From: CAIWTU01 sp963815135 | GTDB lineage: Bacteria > Desulfobacterota > Desulfuromonadia > Geobacterales > Geobacteraceae | Reading direction: 5' to 3' | DNA: 64,000 nucleotides | Assembly: GCA_963815135.1 (NCBI GenBank) | Contig: CAWFFO010000006.1 | Location: 62,001 to 126,000 of the forward strand | Shown: one piece after another, positions 1-9,418 of the stretch | How positions within the stretch are numbered: position 1 is the stretch's first letter | How the letters are laid out: each line of letters begins with the position of its first letter | Notes under the pieces: model-generated | What the model was told of the DNA's origin: nothing | The model's database searches: none | Seen by the model: only the letters and a program-made list of their open reading frames with translations | Made by a program: the position numbers and the translations under genes

Positions 1-59
1 TAATTACCACAATCTTTGCGGCCTTGCGTGAGAACCGGTCCTGATTCTGCCCGCCCTTT

Positions 60-1238
60 TCAGGCTTGCGCTTTCTGCTCCCTGCTGCCCGGCCTGATCA
101 ATGCGACCAGCATGAAAGCGGCTATGGCGGCAAACAGTGCGCCCATGTCAAAGGCGATATGTGCGCCCGCCTTCTGCCAGACGAAACCGAACAGCAGGCT
201 GGCGGGCAGCGCTCCGGCACCGATGGCGAAGTTGTACCAGCCGAAGGCCCCGCCCCGTTCCTCCGGCCTGGCAATGTCGGCTATGAAGGCCTTTTCCACC
301 CCTTCGGTCAGTCCGTAGAAGAGCCCGTAAAAGGCGAACAGCAGCCATACATGTAGCTCGCTTGTCGCATGGGCGAAACCGATATAGGTCAGCACGTAGA
401 CGCTCCACCCGGCGAGAATCACGCTCCTTCTGCCGACACGGTCGGACAGCGCCCCGAACGGCATGGTGGACACTGTTTTCACCACGTTGAAAAAGGCCCA
501 GAGCAGCGGGATGCGGATCTCGGAGACGCCCAGGTGATTGGCCCTGAGCAGCAGAAAGGTGTCGGAGGAGTTACCCAGCGTAAAGACAAACAGGATGAAA
601 AGCAGGGTCCGGAGCCTGCCCTTGGGTAAAATTCCCAACATCCTGCCGTCGCTTTGTCTTTTTCTCTCCACTTCCTTGACCTTGAAAATGATGAGCAGCA
701 CTGTCAGGGCGCCTGGAATGGCGGCCAGCCAGAAGATGGTACGCAGGTCCTTGGTGAACCAGAGCAGAAGGCCGGTTGCGGCCAGGGGGCCGACAATTGC
801 GCCGGCGTTGTCCATGGAGCGGTGGAAGCCGTAGGCCTTGCCGCGCATCGAGGGGTCGGTGGAGTCGGCGATCAGGGCGTCTCGGGGGGAACTCCTCACT
901 CCCTTGCCGATGCGGTCGGCGAAGCGGATGAACAGGACCGCCAGCGGACCGGTTGCCGCGGCAATCAGCGGTCGGACCAGGGAAGAAAGCCCGTAGCCGG
1001 ACAGCACCAGTTTTTTCCTGTCACTGACCCGGTCGGAAACGATGCCGGATATGAGTTTAAGAAGAGATGCGGTAGATTCCGCGATCCCTTCGATGACACC
1101 CAGGAAAGCCGGGCCCGCGTGGAGTACTGTGGTCAGGAACAGCGGCAGGAGAGGATAGATCATTTCGCTGGAAAAATCGGTCAGAAAGCTGACCAGGCCG
1201 AGAATAAGGATGTTGCCGGTTATACCCGAGAAAAACAC
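60..1238 (-). CDS. MFS transporter
   Basis: This is a major facilitator superfamily permease of the inner membrane with about twelve hydrophobic segments. The loop motif with RFADRIGKGVRSSPRDALIAD and a matching second-half loop (LSDRVGRRSV) identify the family; the substrate is unknown. I place the start at a GTG at 1238 because a GGAGG lies five bases before it, whereas the ATG at 1250 has only AT-rich sequence upstream. The gene follows the glycosyltransferase on the same strand after about 107 bp and may be its last co-transcribed partner, so lipid or saccharide export is possible but not shown. Confidence 0.85.
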   Translation of the reverse strand: MFFSGITGNILILGLVSFLTDFSSEMIYPLLPLFLTTVLHAGPAFLGVIEGIAESTASLLKLISGIVSDRVSDRKKLVLSGYGLSSLVRPLIAAATGPLAVLFIRFADRIGKGVRSSPRDALIADSTDPSMRGKAYGFHRSMDNAGAIVGPLAATGLLLWFTKDLRTIFWLAAIPGALTVLLIIFKVKEVERKRQSDGRMLGILPKGRLRTLLFILFVFTLGNSSDTFLLLRANHLGVSEIRIPLLWAFFNVVKTVSTMPFGALSDRVGRRSVILAGWSVYVLTYIGFAHATSELHVWLLFAFYGLFYGLTEGVEKAFIADIARPEERGGAFGWYNFAIGAGALPASLLFGFVWQKAGAHIAFDMGALFAAIAAFMLVALIRPGSREQKAQA

Positions 1239-1356
1239 ATGCGCCTCCATTTATAATTAAATTGCATGGCCGGTTTGAGCTGCGGCCCGATTTTTTCGTT
1301 ACATTGTACAGGATATTCAATAATAAGAAAGTCTGTATAAATGGCAGATGTCCGGT

Positions 1357-2493
1357 TCACCCCAGTATTGTTTTCAGCACGGAGCGGGCGGCTTCCGGCC
1401 TGCCGATGAGAAGGGAGTTAACTCGCAATGCCGCGAGCTTGTCGGGATCGTGGAGGAGCTTTTCAACCCTGTAGGCAAGGGCCTCCGTTCCGCAAGCCTT
1501 CAGCGCCGCGCCGTATTCCAGGAGAAAGTCGGCGTTCCGCTCTTCCTGCCCCGGTATTGGCGAAATCAGGATCATCGGCAGACCGACCGCCAGGCATTCG
1601 GAAGTGGTTAGTCCGCCCGGCTTGGTTACGGCCAGGTCGCTCGACGCCATCACCCTTTCTATCGTATTGGTGAAACCGAGGGGAAAGAGACGGCCCTGAT
1701 GCCGTGTGGCCAGCCGCCGGAGATCGGCCAGCAGCCGTTCGTTCCGGCCCGCCAGTGCCAGCAGCTGAAAATCACCGTCGAGTTCCATGAGGCGTGCGGC
1801 CAGTGTTTCTATGCCGCCGACTCCCGCGCCCCCCGACATCATCAGTACTGTTTTCCTGCCCGGGTCCAGTCCCAGCTCCATGGCACACTCACCACGCGAG
1901 CGCAACTCGCTGAAAACAGGCATGACCGGGATGCCGGTGACATGGATGGTGTTTCCCGGGATGCCGCTTTTTCTCATGCGCCAGGCCACCTCGTCATTGG
2001 CCGCGAAATAACCGCTCATATGTTCGTGGACCCACAGGGCGTGAAGGTCGAAATCGGTAACCTGCACCCAGACCGGTTTGCCGAATGTCCCATGGGCGAT
2101 TTTTCTCGACAGCAATTGCGCCGGCAGGAAATGGGTACAGATGACATGATCCGGATCGATCTCCTTCAGCACCTTGGCCAGTTTGCGGGTGTTCAGTCGT
2201 TCGATGGCAATGCGCAGCCGGTTCAGGGACGAATCGGCCTTTTCCCGGTCCGACCTGTCGTACAGGTATCCCCACAGCGCCGGATGGCGTTCGATAATCT
2301 TGATGTAGGTGTCCGTGTACACCTTGCGGAAAAGTTTCGACACATGTTCCATCAGGTCTATATGGACCGTTTCCGTATCCGGGTACCATCTGGCAGCCGC
2401 CGCCTGCAGTGCCTGGGCCGCCCGCACGTGTCCCGCACCCGCGGAAACACTGAAAATGGCGATTTTACGCGGTTTTGCCGTTGCTGAGCTCAT
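1357..2493 (-). CDS. MurG/MGDG-synthase-like glycosyltransferase
   Basis: This 378-residue protein is a two-domain GT-B glycosyltransferase of the monogalactosyldiacylglycerol synthase/MurG type. The N-terminal part has SVSAGAGHVRAAQAL, the glycine-rich acceptor loop of this family, and the C-terminal half has a nucleotide-sugar binding region (VTKPGGLTTSECLAVGLPM). It probably adds a sugar to a lipid at the cytoplasmic face of the membrane; donor and acceptor cannot be read from sequence. The start at 2493 has GGAGG seven bases upstream and overlaps the stop of the preceding small ORF by ATGA, which suggests translational coupling. Confidence 0.85.
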   Translation of the reverse strand: MSSATAKPRKIAIFSVSAGAGHVRAAQALQAAAARWYPDTETVHIDLMEHVSKLFRKVYTDTYIKIIERHPALWGYLYDRSDREKADSSLNRLRIAIERLNTRKLAKVLKEIDPDHVICTHFLPAQLLSRKIAHGTFGKPVWVQVTDFDLHALWVHEHMSGYFAANDEVAWRMRKSGIPGNTIHVTGIPVMPVFSELRSRGECAMELGLDPGRKTVLMMSGGAGVGGIETLAARLMELDGDFQLLALAGRNERLLADLRRLATRHQGRLFPLGFTNTIERVMASSDLAVTKPGGLTTSECLAVGLPMILISPIPGQEERNADFLLEYGAALKACGTEALAYRVEKLLHDPDKLAALRVNSLLIGRPEAARSVLKTILG

Positions 2494-2675
2494 TTCGTAT
2501 CCTCCGGGGCTTTCCGGGTAAGGGCATGCCACTTGGGGCGCTTCCAGCTTTGACGGAATTCGGCGACATCCGCTTCTCCGGTGATTTCGACACTGAGAAA
2601 GCGGAACCTTAACCGGCTGTAGCTGTCTTCTGGAAGTCCCGGGTTGGTGACGGGATCAATCAGTATGGCAAACAC
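2490..2675 (-). CDS. small conserved-looking hypothetical protein
   Basis: This encodes a 61-residue basic protein with no domain that I recognise. It begins with a GTG preceded by AAAGGA and ends in an ATGA overlap with the glycosyltransferase, which argues for a real, coupled gene. It lies 46 bp downstream of the methyltransferase. It could also be the remnant of a longer protein. Confidence 0.45.
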   Translation of the reverse strand: MFAILIDPVTNPGLPEDSYSRLRFRFLSVEITGEADVAEFRQSWKRPKWHALTRKAPEDTK

Positions 2676-2721
2676 ATTTGTCCTTTCCCGCAGTCTTATT
2701 GATTAATCCTGTGGAGAAACG

Positions 2722-3426
2722 CTAGGAGGATGAGGAACCGTTATCGGGAGGTCTGACCCGGAGCATTTCGTTTCCTCCCTTCTGGAACTCGTAATCCACC
2801 CGCTCGACCGCTAAACGGTATCCTTCGGCGGAAAGCATCTTGATCACGGCATTCAGATGCCGGGATCTGCGCGAGCCCAGTTCCATCAGGGGGAAAATCC
2901 GTGTTTCTCCGGCGATGCGGCAGAGTTCCCTTATGGATTTGATATGAAAGCCGAGGTCAAAATGCCGGCTGTAAAGAAACAGGAAATGGGAGCAGAGGGC
3001 GATATCGAAGGCGCCGTCCGCGAACGGCAAAGCGGGCAGTTCCCCGAACACGTACCTTTTTTCGATCACTCCCTGCGGATAGTCGGCAAGAAATTCGTTC
3101 ATTGCGCCAATGCGGAGTTGTCCGAGCTCTTTCGGCGACCGGATGCGGGCCCAGGTAAATTCGACGGCGTTGCGCCGCGTCTGTTCCATCACCAGGTCGA
3201 ACGTATCGTCAATACGGCTCTCGATCTCTTCCACCGTGAACCGGTAGAGCGGATCAACTGAAACAATCGAGCCGCCCAGCCGGCTCAAGGCTGCATTGAA
3301 GGCGGCAGGCCCGTCGGCACAACCGACGATCTTTTTCCCCAGATCCTCTCCGTCGAGGGCGAACATGGCTGAGTACTCGTCGAACGTCCGCCCCCAGGGA
3401 ACTACTTCATCAAGACAGAACGTCAT
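2722..3426 (-). CDS. class I SAM-dependent methyltransferase-like protein
   Basis: The 234-residue product resembles a Rossmann-fold methyltransferase: an early glycine-containing segment (KKIVGCADGPAAFN) and a later LPFADGAFDIALCSHFLFLY segment match the usual strand-4 region. The classical GxGxG is not intact, so assignment rests on the second motif and overall pattern. The substrate is unknown. The gene leads a short run with a small ORF, the glycosyltransferase and the MFS permease. GGGATAGGAA precedes the ATG. Confidence 0.6.
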   Translation of the reverse strand: MTFCLDEVVPWGRTFDEYSAMFALDGEDLGKKIVGCADGPAAFNAALSRLGGSIVSVDPLYRFTVEEIESRIDDTFDLVMEQTRRNAVEFTWARIRSPKELGQLRIGAMNEFLADYPQGVIEKRYVFGELPALPFADGAFDIALCSHFLFLYSRHFDLGFHIKSIRELCRIAGETRIFPLMELGSRRSRHLNAVIKMLSAEGYRLAVERVDYEFQKGGNEMLRVRPPDNGSSSS

Positions 3427-3456
3427 TTCCTATCCCCGTGATGTATATGAGCATGG

Positions 3457-4059
3457 TTATTTCAATGTTTTTGGCAAGTCCAGCCACAACCCTTTTCTGC
3501 TTTTGTGCTTCACAAGTTTATCAACTACATTGCTTGCAGGCGAGCTGAAAACAGTATCATATATGAATTCACCGGACAAAGCGTCCATTTGAAACGCAAG
3601 CTGCTCTTTCTCCGTGTCGAACCTGGCGTTGATTCCCCCGGTATTGCCCAGCGCGTCCAATCGAATCCACCTGTCGATGCCGGAAAGATAGATACCGTTA
3701 AGGCCATGCAATACAAGCTTGTTGTCAACGGGCGGATCGAGCCGCAGAACCTGGTAACAAAAACCCGCAGGGATACTGACTGCCCGCAGAAACGCCGCCA
3801 GGAGATGACTTTTCGCAAAACAGGTTCCCGTGCCGTGCCGCAACACTTCACTCGCCGTGCAGGTGACCAGATCCAGCCCGGCATCGTTGCAATGTGGAAT
3901 ATTGTCTCTTACCCATTCATACAGAAGGCGGGCTTTTGAGATTTCATCAGACACTGACTTCGTGAGATCAGTTGCCGTCTGCCGAACCTCCGGCGTTTTC
4001 CAGTCAACGATCGTGTCTGAAACCAGATAATCTTCCAAAATTTGCGATTCCAGGTTCAT
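3457..4059 (-). CDS. transglutaminase-like cysteine protease-fold protein
   Basis: The product (200 residues) carries the transglutaminase core. The catalytic Cys sits in HGTGTCFAKSHLLAAFLRA and the His and Asp in LHGLNGIYL and WIRLDALGNTGG. Such domains act as proteases or cross-linking enzymes. No signal peptide is visible from the chosen start, so it is probably cytoplasmic. I start at the ATG at 4059, which has GCGAGGAAG directly upstream; the longer reading to 4113 adds an atypical Arg/Pro-rich extension. Confidence 0.75.
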   Translation of the reverse strand: MNLESQILEDYLVSDTIVDWKTPEVRQTATDLTKSVSDEISKARLLYEWVRDNIPHCNDAGLDLVTCTASEVLRHGTGTCFAKSHLLAAFLRAVSIPAGFCYQVLRLDPPVDNKLVLHGLNGIYLSGIDRWIRLDALGNTGGINARFDTEKEQLAFQMDALSGEFIYDTVFSSPASNVVDKLVKHKSRKGLWLDLPKTLK

Positions 4060-4140
4060 GTCTTCCTCGCTTTGCGGTTTCGGGCGTGACCCGCGCGGCG
4101 CTTGTTGCCGCACCGGAGTCTACACCGATGTTGGCTGTCG

Positions 4141-4626
4141 TTATGTTCCCTTGAACAACTCCATGAGGGCGGGCTTTGTTTTCCTGACCTCCCACCAGAA
4201 TGCGCCTGAAGTCATGGCAATTCCGAACAGAAGCATCCCCAGCGGGACAAGGAACGTCGGAAGAGGTTCAACCCTGCCTTTCATTGCCGCTACGAAAAAA
4301 GAAACCAATCCAATGCTGACTCCGCCAAGCCAGAACAGCATAAAGGCAGCTACAAGCCTGTGCAGCCTCATGGTTATTGCTATCCGGCTTCCAGAAGGAG
4401 ATGGTTCGATTTGGCCTTCAATAATCGGCAGGAAGGAATTTCTGTAGCTGATGATTCTCCAAATCCTGAAATTAGTGAAGGAAAATTCGCCCCGGTATTT
4501 CTTGCCGTTTGCCGACCGCCATCGAAACCACTTGGGTGGCTCTACCACTGCATCAAGCGCAGAATATATCTCACTTGCTGACAGCGTTGAATCAATTTCA
4601 AACTTATCTTGAGGATAAATTTTCAT
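4141..4626 (-). CDS. two-TM membrane protein of unknown function
   Basis: The product has a soluble N-terminal half and two hydrophobic segments in its C-terminal half (around LVAAFMLFWLGGVSIGLVSF and FLVPLGMLLFGIAMTSGAFW). I do not recognise the family. The ATG at 4626 follows GGAAAAAGAA; an upstream TTG at 4650, overlapping the stop of the secreted protein gene, is an alternative that would couple the two genes. Confidence 0.55.
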   Translation of the reverse strand: MKIYPQDKFEIDSTLSASEIYSALDAVVEPPKWFRWRSANGKKYRGEFSFTNFRIWRIISYRNSFLPIIEGQIEPSPSGSRIAITMRLHRLVAAFMLFWLGGVSIGLVSFFVAAMKGRVEPLPTFLVPLGMLLFGIAMTSGAFWWEVRKTKPALMELFKGT

Positions 4627-4646
4627 TTCTTTTTCCAGCCAACTGC

Positions 4647-5252
4647 TCAATGGGTCACGGGACTGGTTTTTATATTCCGCGTATCCACTTGTTGGCCTGT
4701 TTGATCGAGGTATTCAATAGTTGCATCACAGGTAAAAGGGCCATCGAAGGGCTGCCGCATTATAAAACGGGCAACTCCAGGCTTATTCGCAAAAATACGG
4801 GCAAACGTCTCCTTGTCTCTTATGCGAATGACAACTCTACCGTCAATTAACTTTGAAGTAATTATCAGGTCTTCGCGAATTTTTGCGCCCGTTCTACCAT
4901 TAGATCTAGCCTCTTGCTCAAACACTGAAAATTGTGCTTCATTCAAAAGCTGCTCCAGTGAACCCTTTACCTCTTTCTCGCCCGGGAATTTAAAAAGATA
5001 AACGCCGAAATCCAATGGATTATGTCCATCTTGTAATTGTACTTCCCACGAGTACTCCAGCACATTATCCTTAATTTCTTTATTGAACCACGTCCACTGT
5101 TTTTTGACCGTCCTCGGAAAGACAAAGTCAGCATTGTTGTCCTGTACAATCGCATAACAGTTTTTATTTTCCACCTGGCCGGGTTCCGAAAAAGCATACG
5201 CTCCAGTTGCATACAGAATGAGAGCGATAAGGGCAGCAGATTTTATCTTCAT
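4647..5252 (-). CDS. secreted hypothetical protein
   Basis: The 201-residue product begins with a clear signal peptide (MKIKSAALIALILYATGAYA, cleavage after AYA). The mature part is mixed alpha/beta in appearance with two cysteines and no domain known to me. AGGAGA precedes the ATG. It overlaps or abuts the membrane protein gene downstream, so the pair may form an envelope module. Confidence 0.6.
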   Translation of the reverse strand: MKIKSAALIALILYATGAYAFSEPGQVENKNCYAIVQDNNADFVFPRTVKKQWTWFNKEIKDNVLEYSWEVQLQDGHNPLDFGVYLFKFPGEKEVKGSLEQLLNEAQFSVFEQEARSNGRTGAKIREDLIITSKLIDGRVVIRIRDKETFARIFANKPGVARFIMRQPFDGPFTCDATIEYLDQTGQQVDTRNIKTSPVTH

Positions 5253-5352
5253 TTATTTCTCTCCTGTCGGACCCATGATATTGGGTGCAGCAGATTGCCC
5301 GTCTGCCGATCTTTATTGGTTGCCACTCCAGAGTTCATGGCACCTGATGTCC

Positions 5353-5736
5353 TCACTCTTTCAACCTCCTTGAAACCGCCCTGATCCTTTCAATCGATTC
5401 CCTGGGAAGGGGAGAAGCCTTGTTGAGCCTCTTTTTCCCGCTCAGGAGAAACCATAACCCGACCACGGCAAAGAGCGAGCCGACTGAAAGGGACGCCAGC
5501 CACAGAGGAAGGACGATGGCAAGGGCGGCGACAGCCGAGCAGATCAGGAGGAGAAGAGCCAGCAGGAGCAGGAACAGACCGATGGCTATCTGGATGACCC
5601 CTCGTTTGGTGGATCCGATATTCCTCCTGACCTCGTTGATGGCCAGCTTCAATTCGAGATCGATGAAAACCGTTATGTCTCGAAGCAGCTCAAAGAGCAA
5701 AATCAGCGTTGACCTTCTCTTCTTTGTTTCCGTCAT
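5353..5736 (-). CDS. phage holin family (PF07332-like) membrane protein
   Basis: The 127-residue protein has a charged N-terminal amphipathic part, two closely spaced transmembrane helices (around 48-70 and 75-95) and a basic tail. This is the layout of the so-called holin superfamily III/DUF1469 proteins, which are common in bacterial chromosomes and not tied to phage. Function is unknown. AAGGAAATCGG precedes the ATG. Confidence 0.7.
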   Translation of the reverse strand: MTETKKRRSTLILLFELLRDITVFIDLELKLAINEVRRNIGSTKRGVIQIAIGLFLLLLALLLLICSAVAALAIVLPLWLASLSVGSLFAVVGLWFLLSGKKRLNKASPLPRESIERIRAVSRRLKE

Positions 5737-5990
5737 CCGATTTCCTTAGTTTACATGTCCCTCTCCGCTGGAGGCATAAATAAGGAGAGGTTACCTGAAC
5801 ACTCTAAAGAATTGTTACTGTTAATTTACAGCACAACGGCTCGGCCGGTGACCCGGCGCAGTTTTATCGCGACCGGGTCCACTGGACACTTTGGGAATAC
5901 ATTTTTATTTTTCCACTTGCAAGGGCAGACCCCTCTTGGGTCCCTTTTATATTCTCCTTACCCTTTTACCCCTGGCTTAATGGGGATAGT

Positions 5991-6353
5991 CTAAGATCCT
6001 CCCAAATCGCTTGGTTCCACCTTGAATGCGTGGAAACATTTAGGGCAAGTAGCTTCTATGGAAGAAGACTTTTGGTTGATCCGATTATAAAATTCCTGCA
6101 AGTAGGCTAGATCAGCGTCGTAGAATCCCTCGATGATTTTTGTGGTTATCTTCTTAAATGATCCGAGTTTCGTTATTACTCGTGACAAGAGAATGATAGG
6201 CAAATATTTTGGATTCCTCTGCACGCGTGGGTCTTTAAGAGGAAGAATCTCATCTGCCGCAGTGGCAAGACGCATTGCCCCTTCACGATGTAAGGTTCCT
6301 TCTGTGTCCACATAGCCTAATGGCAAGGTAAATTCAAATTCTGTTTGGAGCAT
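5991..6353 (-). CDS. phage tail/contractile injection system assembly protein-like
   Basis: The 120-residue product has the pattern FTLPLGYVDTEGTLHREGAM followed by a region with LPLKDPRVQRNPKYL, ILLSRVITKLG and ADLAYLQEFYNRIN. I associate this with the small tail-assembly proteins encoded in extracellular contractile injection system and phage-tail clusters. The C-terminus carries a lone CPKC. GGGAGGTG precedes the ATG at 6353; a longer reading to 6407 lacks a ribosome-binding site. No sheath, tube or baseplate gene is nearby, so it is an orphan or a remnant cut off by the adjacent group II intron. Confidence 0.5.
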   Translation of the reverse strand: MLQTEFEFTLPLGYVDTEGTLHREGAMRLATAADEILPLKDPRVQRNPKYLPIILLSRVITKLGSFKKITTKIIEGFYDADLAYLQEFYNRINQKSSSIEATCPKCFHAFKVEPSDLGGS

Positions 6354-6466
6354 AACGCACCTCCCGATGGTCAAAAATATTTCGAAATTGAATTGCCTGC
6401 GTCCCACGTAACTTACTGGAACCTAATTGCTTTTACTATTTGCACACGAATAAGTGAATATCGCAA

Positions 6467-6498
6467 GGCTGACCGGCAGATTTAGGGCCGGTCCAGCC
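6467..6498 (+). terminator. hairpin at the group II intron insertion point
   Basis: GGCTG-ACCGGC pairs with GCCGGT-CAGCC around a 9-nt loop, with one bulged C. The intron starts about four bases downstream, so any U-tract that once followed has been displaced. This is the kind of stem-loop that class C group II introns choose as a target. Confidence 0.5.
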
Positions 6499-6502
6499 GT
6501 GA

Positions 6503-8403
6503 GTGTACGCCCGGCATGGGCGTGAACTTATGGGGTGCAAGTCCCCTGTACAAGAATCCAATCACTGTCGTGAGACAGGGTAAACAAGTACTAGCCGAAG
6601 GCAAGGGCGTCTCCGCGAGGAGGGGTCTGGAGGAAGCCGGAGCGCAAAGCTATGAGCCGACGAACAGAAACAGCATACAAGGCCAGTCTCCGGGCAAGTC
6701 AGCACAACATGACGAAGTCCCACGGATTCAGGAGAAATGGTAAATGCTGCGGTTGTGTAGCGACAGTTCACGTTCTTATCCGGGGAGACCTGTCCCGCTT
6801 GCCGCTTTCGATGTCTGAAAGCTGCGCCCTGCATGGCAACATGCCGGTGATGGGGCAGGAGTCAGCAGAAGCCATAGTAGGCGTAGGACGTTGCCGCAAG
6901 CGATCCGGCAACTGGAAACAAGCCCGGCAAGAAGCCGGAAGCCTTACCCCGCCGAAGGGCCGAACGAAGAAGAGGAGGAGCCCCAATGAGCTTTCATGAC
7001 ACAACGAACCCGACCGGGGGAGTGCCCATGGAGCGCGTCATTGACCAGCCAACTCCGGAGCAACACCTACTGGAGCGGATACTGGCCCGCGAGAACATGG
7101 AACTGGCGTGGAAACGGGTACGGGCCAACAAGGGCGCACCCGGCGTCGATGGCATCACTATCGAACAGTTCCCCGACCATACCGGCCGCTCTGGGCGACA
7201 TCCGCGCATCGCTTGCGACAGGCAGTTACCTGCCAAACCGGTCTTGCGGGTGGAGATACCGAAACCCACGGGCGGCTTCCGTCCGCTGGGCATCCCCACC
7301 GTACTGGACCGGCTGATCCAACAGTCCATTGCCCAGATCCTCACGCCGATCTTCGACCCTGATTTCTCCGAATCGAGTTTCGGTTTCCGGCCCAACCGGT
7401 CAGCGCATGAGGCTGTCCGGCAACTGCGGGAGTATCTCCGGCAGGGCTACCGGATTGCCGTGGACATCGACCTTGCCAAGTTCTTCGACACGGTCAATCA
7501 CGATCTGCTCATGCACTTCGTGGGCAGGAAGGTCCGCGACAAACGGGTACTGGCCCTGATCGGCAAGTACCTCCGGGCCGGGGTGGAGGTGAACGGGCGG
7601 CTGGAAAAGACCCGTCTGGGTGTTCCCCAGGGCGGTCCTCTTTCGCCGCTGCTTGCCAACATCCTCCTCGATCATCTGGACAAGGAGCTTGAGAAACGTG
7701 GCCACAAGTTCGTCCGTTACGCCGACGACTTCGTCATCCTCGTGAAGAGTCAGCGTGCCGGAGAACGGGTCATGGGGAGCGTCAGGAAGTATCTGACCTC
7801 CCAACTCAAGCTCACGGTCAACGAAGACAAGAGCCAGGTCGCCAGAAGCGACCAGATCAGCTTTCTTGGCTTCGTCTTCAAGGGAACCAAAATCCTCTGG
7901 TCCGACAAGGCGTACAAGGAATTCCGCCGCCGCGTCAAGAAGTACACCGGAAGAAGCTGGTTCGTCTCCATGGAGTACCGGCTGAACAAGCTGTCTACCT
8001 ACCTCCGCGGCTGGATGGGGTACTTCGGCATTTCCGAAGCCTACCGCGACATCCCGGAAATAGACGGCTGGATACGGCGCCGGGTGCGGCATGTGCTACT
8101 GGAAACAGTGGCGGTGGTGCCGCACCAAGATTCGGAACTTGCTGAAACTGGGTAGTCCAACTTGGAACATCCATCAGGGCAGGACTGAACCGAGGCGGTC
8201 CGTGGGCCATGTCCCGCAGGCTGGCCGCCCAGCACGGTATGACCAACCAATGGCTGAAGGATCAAGGTCTCATATCTGTCAAAGAACTGTGGGTGAAGAC
8301 TCATTACCCGGCTACGGCCCGGTAACTTCAGCGAACCGCCCGGTGCGGACCCGCATGCCGGGTGGTGTGGGGGCCGGGGGACAAAGACCCCCGGCTACCC
8401 GAT
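6503..8403 (+). mobile_element. group II intron with reverse transcriptase
   Basis: The 5' end GTGTACGCCCGGCATGGGCGT gives the usual GUGYG-like start and a domain I hairpin (ACGCCC/GGGCGT). The 3' part has a domain V-like sequence (GCGAACCGCCCGGTGCGG with GCATGCCGGG) and a domain VI hairpin (CCGGGGG/CCCCCGG) ending in CTACCCGAT. The reverse transcriptase lies between. Total length is about 1.9 kb. Boundaries are read by eye and may be off by a few bases. The encoded enzyme lacks an endonuclease domain, and insertion directly behind a hairpin fits a class C-like element. Confidence 0.85.
6986..8325 (+). pseudogene. group II intron reverse transcriptase/maturase (frameshifted)
   Basis: The enzyme would copy and help splice the intron RNA. 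Reverse transcriptase blocks are clear, including VEIPKPTGGFRPLGIPTVLDR, LGVPQGGPLSPLLANILLDHLD and the catalytic FVRYADD. The maturase part has WMGYFGISEAYRDIPEIDGW. No HNH endonuclase follows. The frame is disturbed twice. Around 7180-7235, compensating indels scramble about 20 residues before the frame returns. Near 8086 and 8150, two extra bases are needed to recover CYWKQWRWCRTKIRNLL and a tail ending at the TAA at 8323. GGAGG precedes the ATG. Either the copy is dying or the sequence has indel errors. Confidence 0.8.
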
Positions 8404-8427
8404 TATGCTCAATGCCTTTTGTTAGAT

Positions 8428-8952
8428 TCACTTTTCGTGTTTGTTAGAGTCAAGACTCTCCTCAATATACACAGTTTTCTGTACGTTTTGACCACTGCCA
8501 ATAGTAATAATTATTGCTTTATTTTTGCATTTAAAAATAATGGAGTCATCCCTTAGATTAGACTTCGCATACGAATTCGCTTCTGAAACAACTTCTCCTG
8601 ACTTTTGTAGGTTGGATAGCGCCTGGTGCAATGCTTCTGCAAATTCAAAAGAGTTCTTTCCTTCGTACGTACCAATGTTTCGGGAGACAGAGGAGACATT
8701 TCCTTCTTTAAAAGAGATACTTCCAACATACTTAAATTTGGATCCTTTTTCAAAGATAACCCAATAATCTGCCAAACCCTTTACTATTTTGAGATCATAT
8801 ATTTGCGATAACACCTTCATAGTTGTTTTTTCAGGCATTCCAAGCTTCAATTGTATCTTATGAATAATAATGGAATCTTGGTCTGCATAAACGCTTGTGG
8901 ATAACAAGCTCAAAACCAGATACAGATATAAAACTCTCACTATACGCTCCAT
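8428..8952 (-). CDS. secreted hypothetical protein
   Basis: The 174-residue product has a signal peptide (LYLYLVLSLLSTSVYA) and no domain I recognise. It is notably richer in A+T than its neighbours, which hints at horizontal origin. Its stop lies 25 bp from the group II intron end. Copy A of the dispersed small transcription unit ends about 290 bp upstream of its start codon. Confidence 0.5.
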   Translation of the reverse strand: MERIVRVLYLYLVLSLLSTSVYADQDSIIIHKIQLKLGMPEKTTMKVLSQIYDLKIVKGLADYWVIFEKGSKFKYVGSISFKEGNVSSVSRNIGTYEGKNSFEFAEALHQALSNLQKSGEVVSEANSYAKSNLRDDSIIFKCKNKAIIITIGSGQNVQKTVYIEESLDSNKHEK

Positions 8953-9240
8953 TACTTATTTTTTGTGTGTATAACAACTTGTTGATGATCCCCTGCTCAA
9001 CTACCAATTTTTCACAAAAGTAATTCAAAACAATTTAACAATAAACGCAACTATCCGTAAATTATAGTATATTGCTTCGGCATAATATTCCAAACCGGCA
9101 GTTGAGAGTTTAAGGATAAACATTCCATTTCGGCTTTTTTTCTTTTTTTCGAAAAAGTGCGCAGGCCAGATTCAACATTTAGCTATTCATTAGAATTGGG
9201 ACAACTTCCATAATTACCATCCATCAACAACAGGAAAAAG

Positions 9241-9418
9241 AAAAAGCCGCCCGATCAGCCAAAGCTGATACGAACGGCTTTATTCGCCAGATGAAGAATC
9301 TACCTTCTCCATTCTCAATCCTCAAATTAAAATGAAAGCAAAAACAAATTAGCTCCTTTTTACACCGGGCCTCATTCTGGTGTCAATAATCCAAAAATTA
9401 TTTTGAACAAATTAAAAT
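9241..9418 (-). ncRNA. dispersed small transcription unit, copy A
   Basis: On the minus strand this holds an AT-rich upstream stretch, TTGACA (9386-9381), an 18-nt spacer, TAAAAA (9362-9357), a GAGG ribosome-binding site, a 10-codon ORF, and a GC hairpin (9281-9243) followed by TTTTT. The predicted RNA is about 110 nt. Two further copies lie at 16840-17013 and 19222-19401. They share the promoter elements, the 18-nt spacing, the CAATCCTC and ACAAATTA boxes (plus-strand reading) and the hairpin. I do not recognise a named RNA family. It also contains GGA triplets of the kind CsrA binds. The promoter and terminator are seen; the RNA itself is inferred. Confidence 0.6.
9280..9312 (-). CDS. micro-ORF in copy A
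   Basis: The ATG has GAGG eight bases upstream and would encode MEKVDSSSGE, followed by TAA at the base of the terminator hairpin. Copy B has the same reading frame and length (MEMVNSSSGE). It could be a leader peptide, a small toxin-free peptide gene, or a chance reading through a conserved RNA. Confidence 0.35.
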   Translation of the reverse strand: MEKVDSSSGE

